Of a stretch of DNA of 64,000 nucleotides, positions 48,007-58,054 are shown piece by piece. The stretch covers positions 186,001 through 250,000 of the forward strand of contig OY744461.1 in assembly GCA_963556145.1 (NCBI GenBank), written 5' to 3'. The notes beneath the pieces are model-generated. The model was not told the DNA's origin, did no database searches, and saw only the letters and a list, made by a program, of their open reading frames with translations. Position 1 is the stretch's first letter; the number at the start of each line of letters is the position of its first letter. Origin of the DNA: Hygrocybe punicea. Taxonomy: Eukaryota; Basidiomycota; Agaricomycetes; Agaricales; Hygrophoraceae. The position numbers and the translations under genes are program-made.

Positions 48007-48198
48007 GACGACAGGTGCGGAAGGGATAAAAAACGCGCTGGGATTAAGCCACTATAGCGTTCGCACACACGCCATCCAAGCAGGCCGTTTTCAAGAGAAA
48101 GAGAAAATACAGGGCAAAAAATGAATAATAAAGAATCCGGCCCACAACGCTGTAGAAGCCCTGCTATTGCCTCCGATCGAATGTGGTGAATGACAATT

Positions 48199-48795
48199 CT
48201 ACGCCGTAGTAAGTCCATAAATGAGATCAACGAATGCTTTGCTGATTAAAGATTGAGGAGATGCCCGAGTCCTGTATCCCGCGGTTACGGAGCCGTCGAG
48301 ATCGAGAATACGAATATCGTTTCCGGATATCGCAATACCGATCACATCCTCTCTTCCCCCAGCTTTATCCATGTAGAACAATGTTTCCGTTACGGCCTTC
48401 TTGACGTATCCCGGCGGTTTGACCTCGATGATGGCTTTTATGATGTCCTCGTCCCGTTCTGCTGAAAATTGACAGATGATGAAATCTGGGTAGGCCTTGG
48501 TGCTATCTCCGTCAACAGGACCGTATGAGTCCGTTGTTATATTTCCTACGTTGTCGTTATCGTCGTCGTCGTCGTTATCATCGTTATCGTCGGCATCGTC
48601 ATCAGGTGGGCTATCTCGAATGAGGCCCTGAGGCTTTACCATGAAGTCCGGGGGCAGTTGTGAATTTATTATTTTGTCTATGGGCCCATAAAGGGACGAC
48701 TCGAGACAGCGCCCACGCTGATTGAGTACGGCATTGGCACGGCTGCGAACGAGTTGCAACTCATTCCACCGGGAACGAACCCAAGGCATTATCAC
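48199..48795 (-). CDS. hypothetical protein with PD-(D/E)XK nuclease-like signature
   Basis: This is a single 198-codon frame starting MIMPWVRSRWNELQLVRS. An acidic Asp/Asn stretch (residues about 64-85) is followed by AYPDFIICQFSAERDEDI, IKAIIEVKPPGY, then LFYMDKAGGREDVIGIAISG and DIRILDLDGSV. The order PD ... (about 17 residues) ... EVK fits the catalytic core of PD-(D/E)XK nucleases, with predicted beta-alpha-beta context. That is a short motif, so the fold is inference. There is no stop, shift or intron. It is divergent from the gene at 49,161 across 365 bases. A non-catalytic PD-(D/E)XK relative is possible. Confidence 0.5.
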   Translation of the reverse strand: MIMPWVRSRWNELQLVRSRANAVLNQRGRCLESSLYGPIDKIINSQLPPDFMVKPQGLIRDSPPDDDADDNDDNDDDDDNDNVGNITTDSYGPVDGDSTKAYPDFIICQFSAERDEDIIKAIIEVKPPGYVKKAVTETLFYMDKAGGREDVIGIAISGNDIRILDLDGSVTAGYRTRASPQSLISKAFVDLIYGLTTA

Positions 48796-49160
48796 AGATC
48801 TGTGACATTCATGGCAGTTTTAATTAGCCATATGCCTACCCAGCAGTAACGAGTTGGACGCACAGACGATGGTGGTGCCGCGAGCGAAGTGATGCAGACG
48901 TTTGTTCACAAACGGAGTGTAGTGAATCCGTTCACTTGTCAGAGAATGGGGCTCAGTACATGTCGTCCACACAGGCACTGATAGAGCGCACCTCACAGGG
49001 AAGGCAATCGTGAGCAGTTCGTGAACTCAGGATGAAAGGAGAACCAAGTGGTGGCGCGGGAACATTCAACAAAGAAACTTGCCAAACCTCGATATCTAAC
49101 ATTCCTCGTACGTTCCTCGTGCTTTAAGAGTGCCACTCAAGCTGACGTGGTTCTCAGAAT
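48796..49160. promoter_or_regulatory. 365-bp divergent intergenic region
   Basis: This is the shared upstream region of two head-to-head open frames, both without visible damage. No clear TATA box or palindrome stood out. It is called only from gene arrangement. Confidence 0.3.
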
Positions 49161-49616
49161 ATGGTTCGCGTTGACATTATCTGCGGCTACCTAGTGCCTC
49201 CTGAACAGCTTAGGACATTTGCCAACGCTCAAGGTATTCGCTATGATCCTGGTGGCGATCTCGCATTACTTCACTCTGGGATCAGACGCTGGGCCGAAAG
49301 ACACAAACTCCCCATTCCACACCTTCGGGAAGTTCAGTACCCTCGGTTAGTCTCACCGACCGAGGGCGGACCTCGAATTTTGATACCAACCCGGCGACGC
49401 ACTGCAGTGCACACGTTTCAGTTCAAGGAAAAGGATAAAGACAGAGAGATTCTTCGAAGGGTGTTAGAACATCCACAATTATCAACCCTTGGCGTTGATG
49501 CCGTATTTGTGACCTGCCCAGACCCTGTCCTGCAGTGGACTCTCCCCGGTGAAGAATATACAACTATTTTTGTGAGTGCTCTTGCGCAGAGGCTAAAATA
49601 TGGCATGCGATGCTAA
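49161..49616 (+). CDS. hypothetical 151-residue protein, apparently intact
   Basis: A single exon from ATG (MVRVDIICGYLVPPEQL) to the stop after KYGMRC. The composition is globular, with HSGIRRWAERHKLPIPHL and LSTLGVDAVFVTCPDPVLQ. There is no low complexity and no premature stop. The family is not recognised. Its pairing with the PD-(D/E)XK-like gene suggests, without proving, a functional link. Confidence 0.5.
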   Translation: MVRVDIICGYLVPPEQLRTFANAQGIRYDPGGDLALLHSGIRRWAERHKLPIPHLREVQYPRLVSPTEGGPRILIPTRRRTAVHTFQFKEKDKDREILRRVLEHPQLSTLGVDAVFVTCPDPVLQWTLPGEEYTTIFVSALAQRLKYGMRC

Positions 49617-49892
49617 TTGAGTGCGGATTTCACAGCCTCCCGAAGATGAATCATAAACTTACAAGGTGGATGATAACCCTATGTTGTCGCGATGTGTTTG
49701 GGGGAGAAGCTGATGGGAAATGGGGTTACGCGCTTGCAGTGGAAGTTTTCCCTCGACTCGATGTATCATTCGCATAGCGACGTTAATCAGAAAACTCAAA
49801 GGTGAATAACGTATAGCATCCTTTTCGCATTTCCAGCAAAATATCATAGCGAGTCAATATTCGGCCGGTTCGACATAAGGCTAATTGTAACG
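49617..49892. other. nothing recognised between the divergent pair and the DDE transposon
   Basis: Non-coding by inspection. Short minus-strand ORFs have no motif. Confidence 0.3.
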
Positions 49893-51177
49893 TAAGATAG
49901 ACCTCATCCACAAACAGTCAGATCATGTGATCAAAGTGTTACAAAAGCATTACAATGCCTAAGGCTTTTTCAATATCTAATTTTGAGAAACCAGTGAAAT
50001 GTTCATATGAGTGTTACTAACAATTCACTGGAACAGATTTTGCAAATATGAAAATTTGGCTGAGTAGTAGTCATTTTCGTGAGGAAAAAGTACCCCTAAC
50101 CATAAATTTGGGCTAAAATGGCAGGCAAGCGTGACAAATGAAGTATTGCAAACACAAATTCTCTATGCCCCGGAGGAGGCAGTCACAAGTTGCCAACCTG
50201 GGCATCTACTCAGGACACAGTCATTGTAAAAGGAGGAAGATACACAAAAATAATGGGGAAAAGGAGAATGTATGATACCAAGATCCCCATTTCTTTCGGC
50301 ATGCTCACAGCTCTTGATACAAGATCCCATTTCCTGGAAGCTACCCAACAAACCCCCCTCTATTATATTCAAAATCAGTGTTGCAAAAACCCAGGGTAAA
50401 TCAAGACATACATCCTGCTACGGAGCCTCCTCTGGCTCATATGCTATTGGCTCTTAAGGAGGAGGAAGAAGAATCTGCAAGTGAAGCTGGGTCAGAAATG
50501 GGAGGTGGTGATGCAGATGGAGAACTAGATGAAGAACCACATGTTTGGCCACGGTCTTCATCCATACCTGGGAAGTTCATGCCTCCACCAAGCGTTGAAG
50601 ATGCCTTGTCAGCACTTGTTGCCCTGAAACTGTTTTTGGCACCCAGGCGGAAGACGGGGAGAGGCTACAAATATCCCAAGCTTGATAGACTCCTGCATAG
50701 CTGTCTGGAGAAGATGCAGATGTTTTTACGGAATTACACAGACCCTACAAACCGGTACAATACCTGGATGGCTGCGTCCCTACAAACTGCACATGCATTT
50801 GAAAAAGGACCATGGTTAGCAGGTCGACTTCGCGAATGGACACGAGCTTACATATTGGACCACGAGGATCTCCCTTTGAATATATATGGGACTTGGAACT
50901 CCTCTGTCCTAGAGGACAAGGATTTTGCTCAGGAGCTTCGACTGCATTTGCAAAGCATCGGAAAATACGTACGAGCTATGGACATAGTTCATTATGTTGC
51001 TAGACCCGAAGTGTTGGCACGCCTGAATCTTACGAAGACAATTTCATTGGCCACTGCACAGCGCTGGATGAAGACTGTGGGTTACCGTTGGACAAAGACC
51101 CCAACTGGTCAGTTTGTTGATGGCCATGAACACATTGATGTGGTTGAGTATCAACAAGCTGTTTTCCTGCCTGTGTG

Positions 51178-52059
51178 TAGTTAATGGCATGGGTAACCCC
51201 CGGGTACAACTGGGTGTACCCATACCCATACCTGGCTTTACCCATACCCATGGCGATGGGTACGGGTTCTGGTGGGTGTGGGTCCGGGTACGCCTAGTTA
51301 CCCGGGGGTATCCCACCACAATGTGGTGGGGTGCTGGTGAGGTGTCACCGGTGAGGTCTCGAACCCCCTGCAACCTTGCGAATGCAGCCCAACGTCAATT
51401 GACGTTGGGGTTGCGTACTCACGAGGTGTTGGCCAGGGGGGCAGGGACGGGGGCACTGGTGCCAGGAACCTCGCGAATGGCACAGGGGTGCCACTCGCGA
51501 GGTTTTAGTGAGGGGTGGGGGTGTGCAATCCAGGGGGGCGGGGACCTGGGCACTGGTGCCTGGAACCTTGCGAATGGCACAGGAGTGCCACTCATGAGGT
51601 TTTAGTGGGGGGTGGGGGCGTGCAATTGTGGTTCCTGTAACCTCGCGAACAGCACACCGACGTTGGTGTGCCGTTTGTGAGGTGTTAGCGGGGGTGTGAA
51701 CGAGACGTGGGGGTGGGGACCTGCTGTCATGGTTTACCGTTATTGTCGTTGAATTAGTTTGTATAATATAAAAAGTAAAAAAATTGACGTACCTGGTGCA
51801 GCGGGGGTGGGTGCACCACTCCCCGCTGCTGTTCCCGTCGTCTCCTACCTGTGTCTACAGCCGTTTCATTGTCGTTTGGTTGTGCTCGTCATTGTTGTTG
51901 AAGGAAATCATATGTCACGGGACCATGACAGTACCCATGAGCTAACCCGTGAAAACCCATACCTGGTGGCACGGGTACGGGTTTGTCATGGGTCCTGATG
52001 TGGCTACCCATACCCATAGGAAAAACCTGCACGGGTTCATGTACCTGTGCAATACACTA
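51178..52059. mobile_element. non-autonomous hAT-type element (882 bp), 8-bp TSD CCTGTGTG
   Basis: CCTGTGTG occurs at 51,170-51,177 and 52,060-52,067. The ends are TAGTTAATGGCATGGGTA and, reversed, TAGTGTATTGCACAGGTA. Subterminal parts are dense in GGGTACCC and ACCCATACCC words. The core holds the 57-bp palindromic module and more AACCTCGCGA boxes. It has no transposase. It interrupts the DDE gene within FLPV-WAEL, and the frame reads through when it and one TSD copy are removed. Confidence 0.88.
51371..51427. repeat. 57-bp palindromic module in the 51-kb hAT-type element
   Basis: AACCTTGCGA, then CGTCAATTGACG (51,392-51,403), then TCACGAGGTG. It starts 193 bases from the element's left end. 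Confidence 0.75.
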
Positions 52060-53278
52060 CCTGTGTGGGCAGAGCTTCTATCCCGAACACGCATCTATGA
52101 TTCCAATGGGAATGAGCACATTGGACCTCTACCAAATCCAGGATGAACCGTTATCTGGAATCACGATGAGTCAACGTTCTATGCCAATGATCATAGGAAG
52201 ATAAGATGGGTACACAACACTGAAACAGCTGTACCATATGCAAAAGGTGAAGGAGCATCTTTAATGGTCACTGATTTCATTAGCCCTGACTAGGGATGGT
52301 TGCGCTCACCTGATGGAAGTGAGGAAACCCGTGTTTTGTTCAAAGCTGGAAAAGCACAAGAGGGCTACTTCACCAACAATGACATCTTGCAACATGCCTC
52401 CACTGCTATGGACATCCTTGAATGACACTACCCTGATGAACATCATATTCTCGTCTTCGATAATGCTACAACCCACCTGAAATGCACCGACGACGCCCTT
52501 TCTGCACGTCACATGCCAAAGTTTCCACCTAAGAAGGGCCATGAGTGGGATGGGACTGATTGGGGAGAAGGACGGCAACCAAAGAATTGGGGAGTGGAGA
52601 CAAATGTGCTCGATATCAACGGGAAGCCACTACATGGACCAGATGGCACTATACTGAAGAAAAAGGTCCCCATGTGTCATGGCACCTTCGCAGATGGTTC
52701 ACCCCAGTCATTGTACTTTCCGGAAGGCCATAGACTCGCAGGGGTCTTCAAAGGAATGGCAACAATATTGGAAGAACGAGGGTACACAGGAGTGTCATCG
52801 ATCCGAGCAGAATGTCCGAAATTCCAGTGTGAAAAAGGTGCCGTTCAATGTTGCTGTCGCTGAATACTGTATAACGAGCCAGATTTCGTTCGCGTTGAGT
52901 CACTTTTGGAGACTGCATGCAAAGCTTGTGGTTTTCGTGCAATTTTTTTCCCAAAATTTTATTGAGCAGTGTTGGGGTTATTCAAAACGGGTGTACCGAC
53001 AGTTCCCGCCATCATCGAAGGAGGCCGATCTTGAACATAATGTCATTGCGGCCCTGAACAGTGTTTCCCTTGTATCCATCCGAAGGTGAGCTTCACATGT
53101 TCCATACTTTCTGACGCCTCCTGACTGGACCATAGATTTGCTGTTCGATCCATCAGATTCATGGAATGCTACTTGCAGGGTCTCAATGGAAAGCAAGCCG
53201 CTTGGGCATCCAAAAAATACCATGGCCATAGAGTTCTCCCAGAAAGCTTAATGAGAGACCTTGCTGTAGCAGGAGTTA

Positions 53279-54070
53279 CAGCGGTTTTCATAAACATGCG
53301 GAAAAGTTGAAAAAAGATTTGAGGTGTAAAAATTTTGGACTTGGTGAAATTTCTCTTGTATCTCATGGAATACTGCATGTATTGAGATGGTTATAGAGGG
53401 AAAGTTGTACTATTTCTTAAGGGCTTTCTACTCCTGTACTTACATTTGGACAATATTTAGTGTATGGTCAGTTGTAGATGAAGTAACAGGGAAACCAGGA
53501 TTTTTTGAGACCCAAAATGATATTGTCAAATTATGGCATCAAATGAGCTCCTATGAAGAAGATTGTAGGGAGAAAATTGTTCATTTTTTCAAGGGCTAGA
53601 AGTACATATACCGTGTTTTTCTTGATTTTTGTGTTTTGAGCCAATATTTATAATTCTTGCAGTATTTTAATCCCAATGCAATCAAAAATAGTACTGATGT
53701 AATATTGGCTCAAAACACAAAAATCAAGAAAAACACGGTATATGTACTTCTAGCCCTTGAAAAAATGAACAATTTTCTCCCTACAATCTTCTTCATAGGA
53801 GCTCATTTGATGCCATAATTTGACAATATCATTTTGGGTCTCAAAAAATCCTGGTTTCCCTGTTACTTCATCTACAACTGACCATACACTAAATATTGTC
53901 CAAATGTAAGTACAGGAGTAGAAAGCCCTTAAGAAATAGTACAACTTTCCCTCTATAACCATCTCAATACATGCAGTATTCCATGAGATACAAGAGAAAT
54001 TTCACCAAGTCCAAAATTTTTACACCTCAAATCTTTTTTCAACTTTTCCGCATGTTTATGAAAACCGCTG
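53279..54070. mobile_element. palindromic foldback element A (792 bp), TA flanks
   Basis: The left half starts CAGCGGTTTTCATAAACATG and the right half is its reverse complement, ending CCGCTG. TA flanks both ends (53,277-53,278 and 54,071-54,072), consistent with insertion at TTAA. The arms are about 370 bases around a spacer of about 50 bases. It is related to the element at 60,472. It has no coding capacity beyond mirrored short ORFs. It sits in the 3' end of the DDE gene, inside that transposon's ends. Confidence 0.85.
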
Positions 54071-54263
54071 TAATTGACTTTATTTGCCATTCAATAACTA
54101 CTTTCATTCATATACTAATAGGATATATACCCATGTGCTGTTGTTGACTTAACGTAACTGCTGGTGTTCAATGCGCCTCGACGCAAAATGTCACAATTGG
54201 TCACTCTTAGTCACAACCTAAGTAACGTCCCATGATCTAATTGTTTGTGGATGAGGTCTATCT

Positions 54264-54673
54264 TACAACCATTTTACAATTTACATTCCTGAAACGGCGC
54301 TAAAATTCAAAAAATTCAAAAAATTCAAGAAAGTCAAAAGATTCTTTTGCATGCCACACAATGCTCTTTACAACACCTAGGTTATACTAAATCTCTGTCT
54401 TATGGCTTGGAGGAAGAAGCCTAAGTGCCAAAAGGTCAGCGAAACATCACCCAAACCGCCCAAGGAGCCAACAGTTGGACTCTTGTCTGACAGGGCATCA
54501 GTAAATTCACACGACCTTTTTTTGCACCTTTGGACACTTTGTCAAGAGGTTAAAGTACAATAAGGGGTCAAGGGATTCACCTTTTAAAAGCCAGGTGGGG
54601 TTTCTTGGAAAAGGTCAATCTTCTTGAGAAAAGTGTCTGCTCTTGTGAAAGCTCAGAAAACCTGGCAAATGGT
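54264..54673. other. no gene seen between the DDE transposon and the next repeat
   Basis: AT-rich sequence with AAATTCAA runs; nothing coding or repeated was recognised. Confidence 0.3.
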
Positions 54674-54949
54674 TATGGCAACAGTCACTGGCCAGCTTGT
54701 TTTTCACACAGATGCCATGATTTATAATCATGCCGATGCGGCAAACACCTAAGGACCCCAGAAATGGCGCCGAGCGAAGTTCAACGTTGAACTTTCATGT
54801 CAATAATCCTCACTCCCCACCAACATTTGTTGCAACGCTGGCTGCTTGTCACTTGTTTTCAACATGGCACGGGGAAATCAGCATAAGCCCCTACGTACAT
54901 ATGTTTCCTTTATGTTGATGGCAGGGATTCTTATGTTTTGACAGCACCC
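54674..54949. repeat. inverted segmental repeat, left copy (continues at 56,333-56,499)
   Basis: From TATGGCAACAGTCACTGGCC this sequence matches the reverse complement of about 63,482-63,909 with few changes. It includes a GTTCAACGTTGAAC palindrome and the first readable codons of the integrase-family gene. The hAT-type element interrupts it at 54,950. The homology ends at the splice acceptor CTACCAG|TG (about 56,499). Confidence 0.85.
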
Positions 54950-55419
54950 TAGTGATGCCGAAGTTCGGTTCGGAACTGATCCGAACCCGGTTTGAACCGC
55001 GAACCGAACCGGAAGTTCGGTTCTGGTTCAGCCATTTGGCTGAACCGAACCGCTGGTTCAGTTTGCGGTTCTGGCACTGACATGCGGTTCAAACCGCGTT
55101 CAAACGCGGTTCAAACCGCGAACCGTAATGTATAGTTACCTACGTAGATACTCATTTAGATACTTAATTTTTCACATTTTTTTCTATGCAGTCACGTGAA
55201 CTTAGGTCATGTGACCTTAAACATACTCGCGCGCAACTTCAAGTTCGACTCAACACTAACGTTACTCAACAACCACGGTAAGTAACGGCCTCATACTATA
55301 TTTTACTGACATTTTATTACATAGAACAGCCCCCTGTGGCTCACCTTGACTGCATAAAGAAGGCGCCCGCGGTCAACTCCACCCAACAACCTCCCTCGCG
55401 TTCCAACGCGAGTCGGAGT

Positions 55420-55515
55420 GAATCGATGGCAGCAGCGGCAGCAGCAGCAACGGCAGTGGCAACACCACATACCACCACCCCGACGACGACGACGACGACG
55501 GCCAAATGACCGCAA

Positions 55516-55549
<34 letters not shown>

Positions 55550-55715
55550 GGCAACGGCAGCAGCAGCAGCAGCGCAGCGGCAACGGCCACAGCAGCAGCA
55601 GCAGCGGCAACGGCAACAGCAGCAGCAGCAACGGCAACAGCAGCAGCAGCAGCGGCGGCAGCGGCAACGGCAGCAGCAGCAGCAGCAGCAGCAGCAGAGC
55701 AACACCGGCGGCAGC
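55420..55715. repeat. CAG-type triplet repeat inside the 55-kb hAT-type element
   Basis: Imperfect CAGCAGCAACGGCAACGG repeats are open in several frames on both strands (polyAla, polyGln, polyLeu). They are not called as a gene because every frame is a translation of the same repeat. Confidence 0.8.
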
Positions 55716-55861
55716 AGCCAGGTACGTCCCCCAAATCCAGTCCCAACGACATCGGCTAACGAGGCGAATGGACGAGGCGACGACGAAGACCCACCTCATG
55801 AACACGCCCTAGCTGCGTCAATTGACGTGCGGACGCCCATAGGAAGTCCCCAGCCCCATCC

Positions 55862-55918
55862 AACCTCGCGAAAACAGACGGAGCGCGTCAATTGATGTGC
55901 CCCATTCTTCGCGAGGTT
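55862..55918. repeat. 57-bp palindromic module in the 55-kb hAT-type element
   Basis: AACCTCGCGA, then CGTCAATTGATG (55,886-55,897), then TCGCGAGGTT. Diverged neighbours follow at about 55,962-56,019 and 56,064-56,151, a spacing of about 100 bases. The last ends 173 bases from the element's right end. Confidence 0.78.
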
Positions 55919-58054
55919 GTCAGCACGCGCGGACGCCCATGGAAAGTCCCCGGCCCCATCCAACCTCGCGAAAACAGACGGAGCGTGTCAATTGACGCAT
56001 CCCCGTTCTTCGCGAGGTAGGTAGCACGCGCGGACGCCCATGGGAAGTGCCTGGCCCCAACCCAACCTCGCAAAAACAGACGGAGCCCCCCCATCTACCT
56101 CGTGAGGGTGACAGCCGCGTCAATTGACGCGCGTCTGGCCCGCGCGAGGTATTTGGAGGTGGGTTCGCGGTTCGAACTGCGTTTGAATGCAGACCGAACG
56201 CCATGAAACCGTTCGACACGGTTCCGGTTCGGGTTTGGCATTTCGCTGAACCGAACCATCGGTTCTGGTTCCGGTTTTTCAAAAATAGCGAAAAACCGGA
56301 CTGAACCGAACTTCGGCAACACTACAGCACCCGAGGACGAACTCCACCCATGGGTCTCATATTACTGGCACCTTGGACTCTCAGAGAAAGATATCGTTGA
56401 CCACGTTCTTGACCATTTCAACATATCCGAATTTGGTTTCAGGTATGTACCTTAACTTACGGTCTGATATTAATTGACTTCAGTGGTGGCTACCAGTGTC
56501 AAATCATTGTGGAGAGTGCATGGAATTCTTGGGCTGAAAGGAGCTCAGGCGAAAGCTACATTCAACACAATTGCTCCATTTATACAAGACATTCGGAAGT
56601 GATATCCTACCATGGGTGCTCGGCAGATAGTCACAACAATCTGGCAAGATTATTCACTCAAAGTTCCTGAGTGCATGTGTATAAGATGAATTGGAAAACA
56701 ACTTACCAAGTTACAGGCGAATGATTGCAAAATTTCTCAAATTGATGGAGTCAGATGCTGTCAAGTTGCGAAAGCAGAAACGTTTCCGGCGAAAGCGATT
56801 CTGGGCCGCGGGTGTCATGGATATCCTAACATGTGATCAACATGATAAATGGAAACATTTTGGCTTATGGCTGCATGTTGGACTTGATCCCTACAGTGGT
56901 CATGTTGTGTGGCTTAAGATATGGTGGACAAATCGGAATCCATGGCTAATAACAAGTTATTACATTCATGCTGGGCACAATATTGGTGGCAAGATAATGT
57001 GCTTTATCTTGTCTTCCTGAAGGGTCTAATTTATCACCAGGTATTCCTCTCGTTACTCAGAGTGATAATGGATCTGAGAACAATGGCATAGCAAACTGCC
57101 ATACATGTACCTGCCATGGCCTTGATCCGTCATTGCAAGACACATTGCAACATCGTTGGTGCATTGAAAAATGCAACATCAAGCCAGAAGTGTTATGGTC
57201 TCAACTATGTCATCAGTTTACACCTGGTTTTGAGAACCAGCTTGACTATGGGCTCAATAACGGGTTATATAAACCTGATGATCCTCTCGAGAAGTATGCA
57301 TCCATGTTGTAATTTACATGTTAATGTGTTGACTTTTTTCACAAGACTTGTTTTTTGGTGGCTTGCCATTCTGTGGCTTCAAGCTGAGCTCAATGCGTGG
57401 AAACAGCGCTACAACTCTAGTCCTCGCCGGGCTGATAAGCACAAGCTTCTTCCACAGGGTATACCAGATCTTATTCATGTAAAACCACATTTATATGGTG
57501 CGAAAGATTTCAAGGTAATACTAATACAAATTCTACCATTCAAAAAAATCTAATTGAGTGTGGAAGATCATCGTGACTCCACAGATGTTTGATGAGATGG
57601 AACAGAAATGGGCACCTCCAGATGATCCAGTTTTCCAACTGGTTCCCCCCACATTTGCGGATCAAGCGATAGCGCTGTATGCCACTCTTGGAAGACCTGC
57701 CATATCTTCAGTCACATTCTGGACTATATATGCAGATCTTCTTGCTGCATTCCGTGCTCTTCCGACTGATCCTCAGCTTGCAGAAATATTCTTGATGGCA
57801 GACCAAGGAGAGGTGGATGATGTGCCGTTGCTCCCGGGCTTGAGTGAACTTCGAAATGGTGACAATGTTGTTGGTCAACATGGATATCTCTATTACAGAG
57901 GGCTGGATGATCCACCTCCAATAGATGAGGCATCAGAATCTGGAGATGATGAGGCAATAGTTGAGAATGTTGATCTACAAGAATATGCTGATTTCAGTGA
58001 CTAGGAAAATGTAAACATGTTCAATGCTATTTCTATTGCCATTGAACTGATCGG

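Larger units (their letters stand above)
50116..53276 (+). pseudogene. DDE superfamily endonuclease (transposase), interrupted and mutated
   Basis: An acidic region (LKEEEEESASEAGSEMGGG) is followed by helical DNA-binding segments (SVEDALSALVALKLFLAP, TISLATAQRWMKTVGYRW, DGHEHIDVVEYQQAVFLPV). The nested hAT-type element comes next. The catalytic part follows: NHDESTFYAND (first Asp), KGEGASLMVTDFISP, HILVFDNATTH (second Asp), DALSARHMPKFPPKKGHEW, the Cys-rich CEKGAVQCCC, then FIEQCWGYSKRVYRQFP (third acidic residue) and KYHGHRVLPESL. Damage: TGA at 52,144, 52,423 and 52,861, TAG at 52,291, and near 52,955 a small deletion with frameshift that removes the residues usually preceding FIEQ. The function would be cut-and-paste transposition, but this copy is dead. 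Confidence 0.85.
49895..54263. mobile_element. TA-flanked DDE transposon (4.4 kb with two nested elements)
   Basis: AGATAGACCTCATCCACAAA at 49,895 is the exact reverse complement of the right end (54,244-54,263), and TA lies outside both ends (49,893-49,894 and 54,264-54,265). A further TCAGATCATG/CATGATCTAA similarity extends the inverted repeats to about 36 bases. TA duplication and the encoded DDE protein point to the Tc1/mariner (IS630) supergroup. Subtracting the nested hAT-type element (882 bp) and the palindromic element (about 792 bp) leaves about 2.7 kb. Confidence 0.8.
54950..56324. mobile_element. non-autonomous hAT-type element (1,375 bp), 8-bp TSD CAGCACCC
   Basis: CAGCACCC occurs at 54,942-54,949 and 56,325-56,332. 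The ends are TAGTGATGCCGAAGTTCGG and CCGAACTTCGGCAACACTA. GAACCG words crowd both ends. The core has a CAG/CAA/GGC triplet repeat (55,430-55,710) and about three tandem copies of the 57-bp module region (55,816-56,151). The paralogous segment at 63.6 kb shows the uninterrupted target with one copy of a near-identical 8-mer. No transposase. Confidence 0.92.
54925..58004 (+). pseudogene. 'integrase core domain' family gene with hAT-type insertion and one TGA
   Basis: The frame reads DSYVLTAPEDELHPW (split by the insertion), SEKDIVDHVLDHFNI, an intron, SVKSLWRVHGILGLKGAQ, YPTMGARQIVTTIWQDY, an intron, FRRKRFWAAGVMDILTCDQH, FGLWLHVGLDPYSGHVVWL, an intron, IPLVTQSDNGSENNGIAN, DTLQHRWCIEKCNIKPEV, FTPGFENQLDYGLNNGLYK, an intron, AILWLQAELNAWKQRYN, KLLPQGIPDLIHVKP, an intron, and an acidic C-terminus ending in EYADFSD. 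This matches a basidiomycete family with a retroviral-integrase-like core. The candidate triad is Asp in MDILTCD, Asp in TQSDNG and Glu in WCIEK. Four introns keep the frame. The TGA at 56,600 replaces an expected Arg before YPTMG. The true start is unresolved (an ATG lies at 54,864). The 3' part is very well preserved. Confidence 0.8.

Noticed and set aside
55303..55895. polyAla/polyGln/polyLeu proteins
   Set aside because: All are readings of one CAG-type repeat inside a hAT-type element.
7238..56602. TGA recoding (selenocysteine or a changed code)
   Set aside because: The same genes carry insertions and frameshifts and use normal stops. TGA occurs only at Arg-like positions, so CpG decay is simpler.
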